Source: JACCUZ01 sp038246575 (GTDB lineage Bacteria; Actinomycetota; Actinomycetes; JACCUZ01). From it: DNA of 12,309 nt. The position numbers and the translations under genes were made by a program. The DNA lies in assembly GCA_038246575.1 (NCBI GenBank), contig JBBRVU010000131.1, positions 1 through 12,309 on the forward strand, in the 5' to 3' direction. Shown here piece by piece: positions 6,246 to 12,309 of this stretch; position 1 is the first letter of the stretch, and every line of letters begins with the position of its first letter. Under the pieces are notes generated by a model that did no database searches, was not told the origin of the DNA, and saw only the letters and a list, made by a program, of their open reading frames with translations.

Positions 6246-7368
6246 TCATTCGCCTGTGCTCGTCCCGTTCTCGGCGAGTCGCCCGGCGGGCTCGCCGAGC
6301 GATACCGACATGATCGACTCCGCGGCCTTCCTTGTCCGGTCCTCGGCGGTCGGCCAGAGATGGGCGTACGTGTTGAGGGTCGTCGTCGCCTTCGAGTGAC
6401 CGAGCGAGCGCTGGACGGTCACGACGTCGCACCCGGCGGCGATGAGGCCGGAGGCGTAGAAGTGGCCGCAGGTCGTGGAGCTTGATGCCGGACAGTTCGG
6501 CGTCGCGCAGTGTCTTGCGCCACCAGTAGCTGACGGTGTTCTGGTGCGGCGGGCCGTCGCCGTCGCCGGCGAACAGCCATCGATCCTTGCCGGTGGTGCC
6601 GTGAGCGGCCACGTGCTCAGAGAGGACGGCGACGAGGCCCTCGGCGAGGTAGACGACGCGCTCCGACCCGTACTTCGGCGCCCGGACGTCGATCGCTCCG
6701 CCGTTGACGCGTTGCACCTGGCGGGACACCTTGAGCGACCTCCGGAGGAAGTCGACGTCGCCGAGCTGAACGCCGGCCGCCTCGCCGAGGCGTAGTCCGG
6801 CGAACGCGCAGAGGGCAATGAAGGGCTGGAACCGTTCGTCGGCCACGGCCAAGAGCTGCCCCACGCCTTCGGGGGTGGGGATCGACATGGCGACGTCCGC
6901 GCGACGGCCGCGGGGGAGGCGTACTGCGTCGGTCGGGTCCGTGCCGATCACCCGGTCCTTGACCGCGGCGCGGAACACCGACCTGACGTTGACGTACCGG
7001 GTCTTGATCGTGCCGGGGGCGAGGCCGGCAGCGTGCATCTGCTTGATCCAAGTCTCGACCTCCGAGCGCCGGACCTGTTTCATCGGCTTCCCGGCGAAGG
7101 GTACGGATCTGGCCGCTAGCGACATCGCGAGCACGGTGCCGGGTGCCCAGACCTGGCGGGCCGACCACTCGCCGAAGAACGCCGCGAACGTGATCCGGCC
7201 GGCCTGCGGATCCGCGTACGTGCCGGTGACGACGGCCGAGGTGACTCCGTCGAGCCACTGCTGGGCGTCTATCTTGCGGTCGAAGTGTCGCGAGTGCTCC
7301 TTCCCGGACTCGTCGCGGTACCGGGCCCGCCACTTGCCGCTGGCTCGCTTGGCGATGTTTCCCGTCAT
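6246..7368 (-). pseudogene. int: Tyrosine recombinase (phage-type integrase), frameshifted in the catalytic motif
   Basis: Start ATG 7366-7368 with AGGAGC upstream. Residues 1-60 resemble the AP2-like arm-binding domain (KWRARYRDESGKEHSRHF), about 62-155 the core-binding SAM-like domain, and about 160 onward the catalytic domain: Arg193 in CAFAGLRLGEA, Lys232 in PKYGSER, and His298/Arg301 in KLHDLR. Directly after Arg301 the frame breaks: the run GGCC at 6464-6467 holds one base too many. The correct text continues in the next frame as HFYASGLIAAG, then LGHSKATTTLNTYAHL with His324 and the nucleophile Tyr334 (numbered as repaired), and stops at 6246-6248. The repaired protein would be 373 residues, normal for the family. 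As written, the protein lacks the Tyr and would run to a stop at 6214. It may be true decay or a sequencing error. It lies 58 bp downstream of the excisionase gene. Confidence 0.88.
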
Positions 7369-7426
7369 GGTGATGCTCCTTCCGAGATCGCTCCATCGTC
7401 TCTCCGAGATGCGGCGGCGGGCAGCC

Positions 7427-7657
7427 TCAGCGGTGGTTCTGTGGACGGTTGGTCTGCTCGCTGAGCCAAATGATGAGGTCGGCGCGCCAGTACCGGACGT
7501 GGCGGCCGAGCTTGAAGCTGCGCGGCCCGGACCCGAGGTGGCGCCAGTAGCGCAGAGTGCCCTCGGGCACCCGGAGGAAGGCGCAGGCCTCCTGGAGGGT
7601 GAGCATCTCGTCCCCGGCGTTCTGTGGGCGAAGGGTGGGGTGGTGTTGTGCGGTCAT
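7427..7657 (-). CDS. xis: Excisionase-like MerR/HTH_17 DNA-binding protein
   Basis: 76 residues from ATG 7655-7657, chosen because GAGGAG lies seven bases upstream on the minus strand. An upstream ATG at 7709-7711 lacks such a site. Residues about 18-66 form the winged helix-turn-helix of the HTH_17/AlpA-like group: MLTLQEACAFLRVPEGTL, then RYWRHLGSGPRSFKLGRHVR and the closing DLIIWLSEQ. In actinobacterial integrative elements this protein is encoded just before the integrase and acts as recombination directionality factor, bending att DNA to favour excision, sometimes also as a repressor. The gene is intact and precedes the integrase on the same strand, presumably co-transcribed with it. Confidence 0.85.
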   Translation of the reverse strand: MTAQHHPTLRPQNAGDEMLTLQEACAFLRVPEGTLRYWRHLGSGPRSFKLGRHVRYWRADLIIWLSEQTNRPQNHR

Positions 7658-7729
7658 CGTGGCGCTCCTCGTGATCGGTGACAGTGAGCGTCGGCTCACG
7701 CCGGTCATCATGGGAGGGGGTTGTACCCG

Positions 7730-7770
7730 CCTTCGTACCCCCCTGAGGTTTCACGGGGGAGGTACGAAGG
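7730..7770. repeat. Long inverted repeat between relaxase and excisionase genes
   Basis: Arms CCTTCGTACC (7730-7739) and GGTACGAAGG (7761-7770) pair perfectly. Inside them CCCC (7740-7743) can pair with four of GGGGG (7755-7759) around a bulged A7760, leaving an 11-12-base loop. No T-run follows on either strand, so a classic intrinsic terminator is unlikely. It lies about 75 bp before the excisionase start, where an operator would be expected. The word CCTTCGTA recurs at 10574-10581 near the relaxase start. Confidence 0.6.
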
Positions 7771-7830
7771 GAGGGACGTTTGCATCGCTGCAGGTCAGGG
7801 CACGTCCCCAGGAAAGTTCAGAAAATGTTG

Positions 7831-10515
7831 TCAACGCGCGACCGAGGAGCCCTTGAGCCCCAACCGACGTGGCGGGCCGTGCTGTTGTTCGCGCTCTCGG
7901 TGCCGTCGTTCTCGGGCCGGTGTCGGCGCCTCAGGTCGGAGCGCAGGTCCGTACCGTTCGATGTCGTCGAGGGCGGCGTCGCGGGCGCGGGCGGGGCCGA
8001 GGTCGGACCGGTCGCGCGCGAACGCGTCGATCCACTGCTGCTTGGCGTCCTCGATGGTCTCGGCGACCAGGTGCGCCGTGTTGCCTGCTCGGCCGCGAGT
8101 CATGGAGACGTACGCCGCTGCGGCGCCGGTGGAGTCGGTCAGGGCGACGTGCGCGCGGGTGACCGTCTCGCCCTGGGCTCCGTGGACGGTCGTTGCGTAG
8201 GCGAGCTCGACGTGTTCTTGCGCGTACTCGGCGGGGACGATCTGGTCTTGTCCCCGATCGTGGAGGGTCACAGAGCCGTCGCCCCCAACGCCGATTAAAG
8301 TCCAGGTCTGTCGGTTCGCGACGCGGAGGGCGGGGTCGTTGCGGCGCGTCGCGACCCGGTCGCCCACCGTGAGTGTCTCGCCGCGGCTGGTGGTCACAGT
8401 CGGCCGGCCTCCAGCCAGGGGATCACGGTCGTTGCGCTGCGCGCGGATGGCCGCGTTGAGGTCAGCGACCTGCTCTCGGGTGTTGGCCATGACGAGGTCG
8501 CCGGCCGCACCGAGGCGCGCGAGAGCCGCTGTGCGCTCGACGTCCGAGGGGTGCACGACGATCTGACCGCGAGCGAGGAGGGCGTTGAACACCTCGTCGC
8601 TTCGGTAGCCCTCGCGCATCCGCAGGCTCAAGATGGCGTAGGCCTCGTCGGTGAATCGGCGCACGGTCTCGAGGGCCACGACCGCCGCCGGGTCCGCGTA
8701 GGCGACAGCGTGGTCGAGGACGCCGCCGCGGCCGACGGCCGGGAGCTGGTGGCGGTCCCCGATGAACGCGACCCGGGCGCCGGCTTCGTCGGCGACGGTG
8801 AGGAGCGCCCGGGCGGTCTCCTGGTCGAGCATCCCGGCCTCGTCGACCACGAGCAGGTCCCCGGGTCGAAGGGCTGCCGACTCGCAGGGTCCGGGGTCGG
8901 ACTGCCGGGACCAGTGCCCGTCGTCGTCCCAGCGCCAGCCGTGTTGGTAGATCAGCCACGCCGCGGAGTGTCCCTCGGCGCCGGTCTCACGCGCGGCCAC
9001 GTCGGCGGCCTTCATCGTCGGGGTCACGACGACCAGTCGCCGGCCGCGGTGCGCCAGCTGCTGTCGGACCGAGCGCAGAACCGTGGTCTTGCCTGCTCCG
9101 GCGGCTCCCTCGACGACCACGAGGGGCGCGGTGCTCGTCAGCGCGCCGAAGGCGTCGTCGTGGACGGGCTCTTCCTGATGCGGGTCGAGGCTGTCGGAAC
9201 GTTGCAGATTGGTGGAGTGATCGGCGCGTCGGGCGATCCGGGCGATGAGGTCACCCTCGACGGCCAGGACCCCAGGCGAGGTGAGAGATCGGACGTGTTC
9301 GGGGACGTCGCGTCGGGTCAGCAGTGGCGTACAGCGCGCGACGGCCCGGGCAGTGACGTCCTCCGCCAACTCGATCCGGGCGGCGGGGTCCGCGACGAGC
9401 GCCGTCTGGGCGAGCAGGACCTCGGTCTTCCCGCGAATGTCAGCCGTGTTCCAGGCCGACCGCCTGGCGCCGAGCATCGAGACGACCAGGTCTGCGGCAG
9501 CGTCGCGGTCGATCCACCCCGGCAGCGTCCGCCGGAGAGGGACGGCGTGGGCCGGGTCTCGGTAGCCAACCTCGCGGAGCTCGCCGTTCCATCGGTCGAC
9601 GAGCTCGCGACCGTCCCTAGGCACGACCTTGTCGGGTCGTGCCTGCGCCCACGCTCGCCGGTCCCACACCTCACGCATCCGAGGACCCGGTTCTTGGTCG
9701 GGATGCCGGTCTCGCCAGTCGGCCTCGAGCCGGTCTACGTTGCGGCGGATCTGCGCGGCCCTGGCACTGAAGGCGCCGACGTACGGCGCGAGCTCCCGGA
9801 TCTCGCTCGTCTCGGGGTCGACGGTCAGTCCGTGCGCAGCCAGCACCGCCCGGAACTCCGGGTCGGTCGCGACGGCGGCGTGGCCGATGCCGTTGATCGC
9901 CTCGATGCTGTCACGGACGCCGACGGAGTGGATACCCCGCCAGGCGCCGGGCGCCCAGACGCGGGCGTTGATCTGCAGGTGGAGGTGGCGGTGCGGGTCG
10001 CCCGCGCGAGACGTGTAGTGGCGGATGACCGCGGCCTCGATGGACTCGACGGGAACCTGGACCTGGCGCCCGCGAGGGCCGACGCGGGTGGTCGCGTGCG
10101 CCGCGACCCAGCCGACGATCTCGGTGGCCGCCTTGTCCTGGGCTCGGTCCAGGGCTGCGGAGACCTCCGGGTACAGAGCGGCCGCAAGGGACCAGGTCTT
10201 GGGACCGTTGACGACGACCTCGACGAAGCGCAGCGCGTTGTCGTCGGTTCGTATGTGGCCCTTGGGGGCCATTGTGTCCAGGTCGATGCCGGCGACCCAT
10301 TGCTCGTACACCTCCCCGGTCATGCCGCCCATGCTTCGCACGCCGTCGGGGGTGGCGATCAGCCGCATCGCGACGCCGCTGCCCTCGGCGAGGTAGTAGT
10401 CGTCCGCCCGAGACCGGTCGCGCTCGACGTAGGCCCGTGCAGCTCTCGGCGCTCCGCGGTAGAACTTCACCCCTCCGTGCACCCGGACCACCGCCTTCAC
10501 GATGTCCGTCGACAA
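7831..10515 (-). CDS. MobF-family conjugative relaxase with C-terminal RecD-like helicase
   Basis: 894 residues from TTG 10513-10515 (LSTDIVKAVVRVHGGVKFYR); GTG at 10498-10500 is an alternative. The same frame stays open to ATG 10665, but that stretch is Arg-rich and crosses the hairpin, so I exclude it. The N-terminal TrwC relaxase domain (about 15-330) has DDYYLAEG (Tyr40/Tyr41) as candidate transesterifying tyrosines and the metal triad His175/His177/His179 in GDPHRHLHLQIN. The C-terminal superfamily 1 helicase has Walker A EGAAGAGKTTVL (about 468-480), Walker B LLVVDEAGML (near 555), FIGDRHQLPAVGRGG and YATTVHGAQGETV. It would nick oriT, bind the 5' end covalently and unwind the transferred strand. 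The length and two-domain order match actinobacterial MobF proteins. The gene is intact, unlike the integrase. Confidence 0.92.
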   Translation of the reverse strand: MSTDIVKAVVRVHGGVKFYRGAPRAARAYVERDRSRADDYYLAEGSGVAMRLIATPDGVRSMGGMTGEVYEQWVAGIDLDTMAPKGHIRTDDNALRFVEVVVNGPKTWSLAAALYPEVSAALDRAQDKAATEIVGWVAAHATTRVGPRGRQVQVPVESIEAAVIRHYTSRAGDPHRHLHLQINARVWAPGAWRGIHSVGVRDSIEAINGIGHAAVATDPEFRAVLAAHGLTVDPETSEIRELAPYVGAFSARAAQIRRNVDRLEADWRDRHPDQEPGPRMREVWDRRAWAQARPDKVVPRDGRELVDRWNGELREVGYRDPAHAVPLRRTLPGWIDRDAAADLVVSMLGARRSAWNTADIRGKTEVLLAQTALVADPAARIELAEDVTARAVARCTPLLTRRDVPEHVRSLTSPGVLAVEGDLIARIARRADHSTNLQRSDSLDPHQEEPVHDDAFGALTSTAPLVVVEGAAGAGKTTVLRSVRQQLAHRGRRLVVVTPTMKAADVAARETGAEGHSAAWLIYQHGWRWDDDGHWSRQSDPGPCESAALRPGDLLVVDEAGMLDQETARALLTVADEAGARVAFIGDRHQLPAVGRGGVLDHAVAYADPAAVVALETVRRFTDEAYAILSLRMREGYRSDEVFNALLARGQIVVHPSDVERTAALARLGAAGDLVMANTREQVADLNAAIRAQRNDRDPLAGGRPTVTTSRGETLTVGDRVATRRNDPALRVANRQTWTLIGVGGDGSVTLHDRGQDQIVPAEYAQEHVELAYATTVHGAQGETVTRAHVALTDSTGAAAAYVSMTRGRAGNTAHLVAETIEDAKQQWIDAFARDRSDLGPARARDAALDDIERYGPALRPEAPTPARERRHREREQQHGPPRRLGLKGSSVAR

Positions 10516-10713
10516 CCAACGGACCCCTAGAAATGCCGCGTGGGCCGCCCGATTGCGGGCGGCCCATCTACGTCCTTCGTAGCATGCGTGCCGCTGTGAA
10601 TGAAGGTGATAGGACGGGAAATCGAGGAGTAGGGAGAGGGGATTCCGGGGGCCGTGAAGAGCCAACGGTTGTAGACGAGCCGAAGGTGGGAGGGGTCGCG
10701 AAGAGCGAGCAGA
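10516..10713. other. Gene-free region upstream of the relaxase, candidate oriT
   Basis: 198 bp between the relaxase start and the small frameshifted gene. It holds the hairpin at 10541-10566, a second dyad CTACG/CGTAG (10568-10582), and from about 10592 onward a stretch whose plus strand is some 70-75% purine by my count (10621-10740). Origins of transfer commonly lie next to relaxase genes and contain inverted repeats beside the nick site. I cannot identify the nick site itself. Confidence 0.45.
10541..10566. repeat. Perfect 11-bp hairpin upstream of the relaxase gene
   Basis: TGGGCCGCCCG (10541-10551) and CGGGCGGCCCA (10556-10566) pair over all 11 positions around the loop ATTG. Neither strand shows a T-run after it. 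It lies 25 bp upstream of the relaxase start codon. It may be the oriT recognition hairpin or a structure in the relaxase mRNA leader; a factor-dependent terminator of the upstream small gene is a weaker option. Confidence 0.65.
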
Positions 10714-10843
10714 TCAGGAGTCGGCGGAAGAGGATTTGAGGGCGGCAGCGACGACCTCGACGGGCGCCGATGAGATGGCGGTCGATGAGCGCCCGGGCAC
10801 GCGTCTGCGCGGCCAGGCGGTTGGCGTCGTCCCCGATGTTCAT
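10714..10843 (-). pseudogene. Small frameshifted gene upstream of the relaxase
   Basis: From ATG 10841-10843 (GAGG a few bases upstream on the minus strand) the first about 27 codons (MNIGDDANRLAAQTRARALI, then DRHLIGA) have strong G/C third positions, then coding character fades in that frame. Removing one base from the GG run near 10762-10764 continues the good codon pattern as LIAPVEVVAAALKSSSADS and a TGA at 10714-10716, for a repaired protein of about 42 residues. I do not recognise it. It may be a small accessory (mobilisation or regulatory) protein of the element, now broken, or simply a short open frame. The unrepaired frame runs on to 10568. Confidence 0.4.
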
Positions 10844-10879
10844 GATGCCTCGTAGGGTTGTGCGCTATGGAGTGGTGTG

Positions 10880-11212
10880 ATGGCACTTCCGGAGACTGAC
10901 CTGCACCGCATCCGCCTGTGGGCGCGAGAGCGGGTGCCCGAGCACTTCTGGGACGAGCTGAAGGTCGAGGCCGACGTCTCCGACCGACACGTCGACATCG
11001 TCGAGGTGCGGCCACCGTGGGACGGTGTCGGCGAGCACACCCGGTTCCCGATCGCGCGGCTGCGCTACACGAAGTCCACCGGCCTGTGGGCGATCTACTG
11101 GCGCGACCGCAACCTGAAGTTCCACGAGTACAAGCGCAAGCGCCCGACGAAGAGCGTCCAGGCGCTCCTGGACCACATCGAGGCCAGCGGCGACCCGATC
11201 TTCTGGGGTTAG
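10880..11212 (+). CDS. DUF3024 family protein
   Basis: 110 residues from ATG 10880, with GGAG seven bases upstream; a GTG immediately before it (10877) is in frame but less likely. It matches the small DUF3024 family end to end: LPETDLHRIRLWARERVPEH at the start, then DVSDRHVDIVEVRPPWD, RFPIARLRYTKSTGLWAIYW, RDRNLKFHEY and the typical C-terminal DPIFWG. Function is unknown; no signal peptide or membrane segment is present, so it is cytoplasmic. The gene is rightward and ends 48 bp before the start of the winged-helix/nucleotidyltransferase gene. It lies about 36 bp from the divergent small gene upstream of the relaxase. Confidence 0.88.
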   Translation: MALPETDLHRIRLWARERVPEHFWDELKVEADVSDRHVDIVEVRPPWDGVGEHTRFPIARLRYTKSTGLWAIYWRDRNLKFHEYKRKRPTKSVQALLDHIEASGDPIFWG

Positions 11213-11224
11213 CGGGCCGGCTTG

Positions 11225-11253
11225 TTGACTGTCGATATGATGGAGGATAGCCT
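11225..11253 (+). promoter_or_regulatory. Promoter of the nucleotidyltransferase/HEPN pair
   Basis: TTGACT (11225-11230) and TAGCCT (11248-11253), 17 bp apart, predict a transcript starting on or beside ATG 11261, i.e. leaderless. An alternative -10, TATGAT (11236-11241), matches the consensus better but has no -35 and would start near 11248. Both place the inverted repeat 11250-11274 over or just downstream of the start point. Confidence 0.4.
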
Positions 11254-11274
11254 CAGTTATATGAGAACTGAGGC
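11250..11274. promoter_or_regulatory. Operator-like inverted repeat over the nucleotidyltransferase start codon
   Basis: Perfect 9-bp arms GCCTCAGTT (11250-11258) and AACTGAGGC (11266-11274) flank a 7-bp centre that contains the ATG at 11261. A dimeric winged-helix protein bound here would block transcription start. The N-terminal domain of the encoded protein is the obvious candidate, as toxin-antitoxin operons usually repress themselves. Confidence 0.6.
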
Positions 11275-11845
11275 GCCGCTCCTCGCGCCGATCTTCCGGT
11301 CGGGCGGTCAGGCACGTCTCCTGTCCACCTTGTTGCTCACCGGCGACGAGATGAGTCTCACTAACCTGGCCACGCGGGCCGACCTGGCGTACCCGACCGC
11401 CCACCGCGAGGTCGCGCGTCTGGTGGATGCCGGCATCCTGTGCGAGCGGCAGGTGGGCCGCACGAGGCTGGTCCGCGCCAACGATGCGAGCCCCCTGGTG
11501 GGCCCCCTGCGCGAGATCCTCACGGTCGTGACCGGCCCGGTGGTGATCCTGGCCGAGGAGCTCGCCCGTATCGACGGGATCGAGGCCGCGTTCCTCTACG
11601 GTTCCTTCGCCGCTCGGCTGCTCGGTGATGCTGGTCCGGCCCCGCAGGACATCGACGTCATGGTGCTCGGTGCGCCCGACGTGGACGCGGTCTACGAGGC
11701 GTGCACGCGCGTCGAGTCGGCGGTGCACCGCCCCGTCAACCCGACGATCCTCACCCCGGAGGAATTCGCCGCGTCCTCCGGCTTCCTGGACAACGTGCGC
11801 AGCGGCTCGGCAGTCGCCGTCATCGGAGAGCTGCCGTGGCACTGA
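11261..11845 (+). CDS. Winged-helix plus MNT-type nucleotidyltransferase (putative type VII antitoxin)
   Basis: 194 residues from ATG 11261; the open frame extends to TTG 11222, but the extra residues cross the promoter. Residues about 13-75 form an ArsR-like winged helix (MSLTNLATRADLAYPTAHRE, then VARLVDAGIL and a wing with RQVGRTRLV). Residues about 105-190 form a minimal nucleotidyltransferase: FLYGSFAARLLGD, then PQDIDVMVLG, with Gly114-Ser115 and Asp130/Asp132 as nucleotide and metal ligands. The spacing is GS-X14-DxD, longer than the GS-X10-DxD of MntA. In MntA/HepT pairs the nucleotidyltransferase neutralises the HEPN toxin by adding AMP to a Tyr. The downstream gene overlaps by 10 bp, which fits this pairing. 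The fused DNA-binding domain would allow autoregulation. Confidence 0.82.
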   Translation: MRTEAPLLAPIFRSGGQARLLSTLLLTGDEMSLTNLATRADLAYPTAHREVARLVDAGILCERQVGRTRLVRANDASPLVGPLREILTVVTGPVVILAEELARIDGIEAAFLYGSFAARLLGDAGPAPQDIDVMVLGAPDVDAVYEACTRVESAVHRPVNPTILTPEEFAASSGFLDNVRSGSAVAVIGELPWH

Positions 11846-12294
11846 CCCCGCTCACACGCGTCCAGCAGGCAACGGTCCTCGCCCTGGTCGAGGCGCGACG
11901 ACTCGACGCCGTGCCCGCAGACCTCGCACGGGCGACCTCGTTCCTGCGGCAGGCCCAGGAGCGCTTGGATCAGCTGTCGCTGCTCACCAGCGTCACCGTC
12001 AGGTACGGCGTCGCCTACGACGCCTGTCACGACATCGGCGAGGCGGTGCTGGCGGCGTACGGCTTCCGTACGACCAACGGGCCGGGCCAGCACGAGGCGC
12101 TTGGCCGCTACCTGCGCGCTGTGTTCGACAAGCCTCCGGCGGAGAAGGCAGCGCGAGAGTTCGACCGGCTGCGACGCGCCCGCAACCAGGACCGCTACGA
12201 GGCGAAGCCGGTGGGGGCAGCGGCGACCGAGAAGGCCGAACAGGTCGCGCGGACGCTGTTCGACGCCGCCCTCACCAGAGGCCTCTCGACCTGA
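11836..12294 (+). CDS. HEPN-like helical protein (putative toxin partner)
   Basis: 152 residues from GTG 11836, with GGAG seven bases upstream; it overlaps the nucleotidyltransferase gene by 10 bp. It is almost entirely helical, and the C-terminal half carries FDRLRRARNQDRYEAKPVG. Overall it recalls the SAV_6107-like HEPN group. In HEPN RNases the motif is R-[N/D/H]-X3-H; here Arg116-Asn117 is followed at the His position by Tyr121, so the usual catalytic His is missing. It may be a non-RNase HEPN protein, a variant using Tyr, or a substrate for AMPylation by its partner. Position and overlap argue for a functional pair with the upstream gene. No gene follows in the last 15 bases of the window. 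Confidence 0.7.
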   Translation: MALTPLTRVQQATVLALVEARRLDAVPADLARATSFLRQAQERLDQLSLLTSVTVRYGVAYDACHDIGEAVLAAYGFRTTNGPGQHEALGRYLRAVFDKPPAEKAAREFDRLRRARNQDRYEAKPVGAAATEKAEQVARTLFDAALTRGLST

Positions 12295-12309
12295 CCGGCG
12301 GTCCGCAAA

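Larger units (their letters stand above)
6161..10843 (-). mobile_element. Core of an integrative mobilizable element (integrase, excisionase, MobF relaxase)
   Basis: Integrase, excisionase-like protein and MobF relaxase lie in a block on one strand with candidate att and oriT structures at either end. There is no coupling protein (TraD/TrwB-like), mating-channel gene or replication initiator in the window, so the visible part fits an element mobilised by helper conjugation systems. Boundaries are approximate: the left end is set by the dyad near the integrase, and the right end is unknown and could extend past 12309. The integrase frameshift suggests the element may now be fixed. Confidence 0.6.

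Noticed and set aside
7731..7800. Intrinsic terminator for the relaxase gene at the inverted repeat
   Set aside because: No T-run follows the stem on either strand; kept only as an inverted repeat of unknown role.
7829..7834. TTGACA-type -35 box (minus strand) over the relaxase stop as an excisionase promoter
   Set aside because: No acceptable -10 box occurs 16-19 bp downstream on the minus strand.
8551..10530. 659-codon open frame antisense to the relaxase gene
   Set aside because: The relaxase frame shows all family motifs on the other strand; the long plus-strand frame is the usual GC-rich shadow with low-complexity Arg/Gly/Asp-rich text.
10516..10665. 50-codon N-terminal extension of the relaxase to an upstream ATG
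   Set aside because: The extension crosses the perfect hairpin at 10541-10566 and lacks protein-like composition; the homologous domain begins after the TTG at 10513-10515.
1..12309. CRISPR array
   Set aside because: No set of regularly spaced direct repeats of 20-40 bases was seen anywhere in the window.

Overview
The window is GC-rich throughout, with strong G/C preference at third codon positions, GTG starts, possible leaderless transcripts and protein families typical of high-GC Gram-positives. It suggests an actinomycete (Actinomycetota); I cannot name a genus. All family names below are recognised by eye from the translations, not from a search.

Left part (1-2300), small chromosomal genes next to a possible insertion-sequence end. 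A 34-codon tail of a rightward gene (perhaps a transposase) abuts a leftward pair of membrane-protein genes (a DUF998-like protein and a 79-residue protein). These are divergent from a rightward pair: a six-pass membrane protein and a winged-helix regulator. The 72-bp divergent promoter carries two copies of a near-perfect palindrome 31 bp apart, so the regulator probably controls both arms. Next to it lies a decayed N-acetyltransferase (GNAT) gene.

Centre-left (2373-5907), signalling. A leftward membrane-protein gene is divergent from a two-component pair: a polytopic NarL-type histidine kinase and a LuxR-type response regulator, overlapping by 13 bp. Three copies of CGTCGGGG sit upstream of the kinase.

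Centre-right (about 6160-10843), the core of an integrative element, all on the minus strand: small frameshifted gene, candidate oriT hairpin, MobF relaxase-helicase, hairpin, excisionase-like protein, tyrosine integrase. The integrase is frameshifted by one base inside its H-x-x-R-H catalytic motif. No coupling protein or mating-pore gene is in view, so the element looks mobilizable rather than self-transmissible, and possibly immobilised. A nested dyad just beyond the integrase end is a candidate attachment or recombination site.

Right part (10880-12309), rightward: a DUF3024 protein, then a winged-helix plus MNT-type nucleotidyltransferase gene overlapping a HEPN-like gene. The last two resemble a variant type VII (HEPN/MNT) toxin-antitoxin pair with an inverted repeat over the start codon. 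The HEPN-like protein has Tyr where the RX4H motif has His, and the nucleotidyltransferase has a stretched GS-X14-DxD motif. This module could stabilise the neighbouring element, or it could be unrelated chromosomal DNA. The right boundary of the element is not visible.
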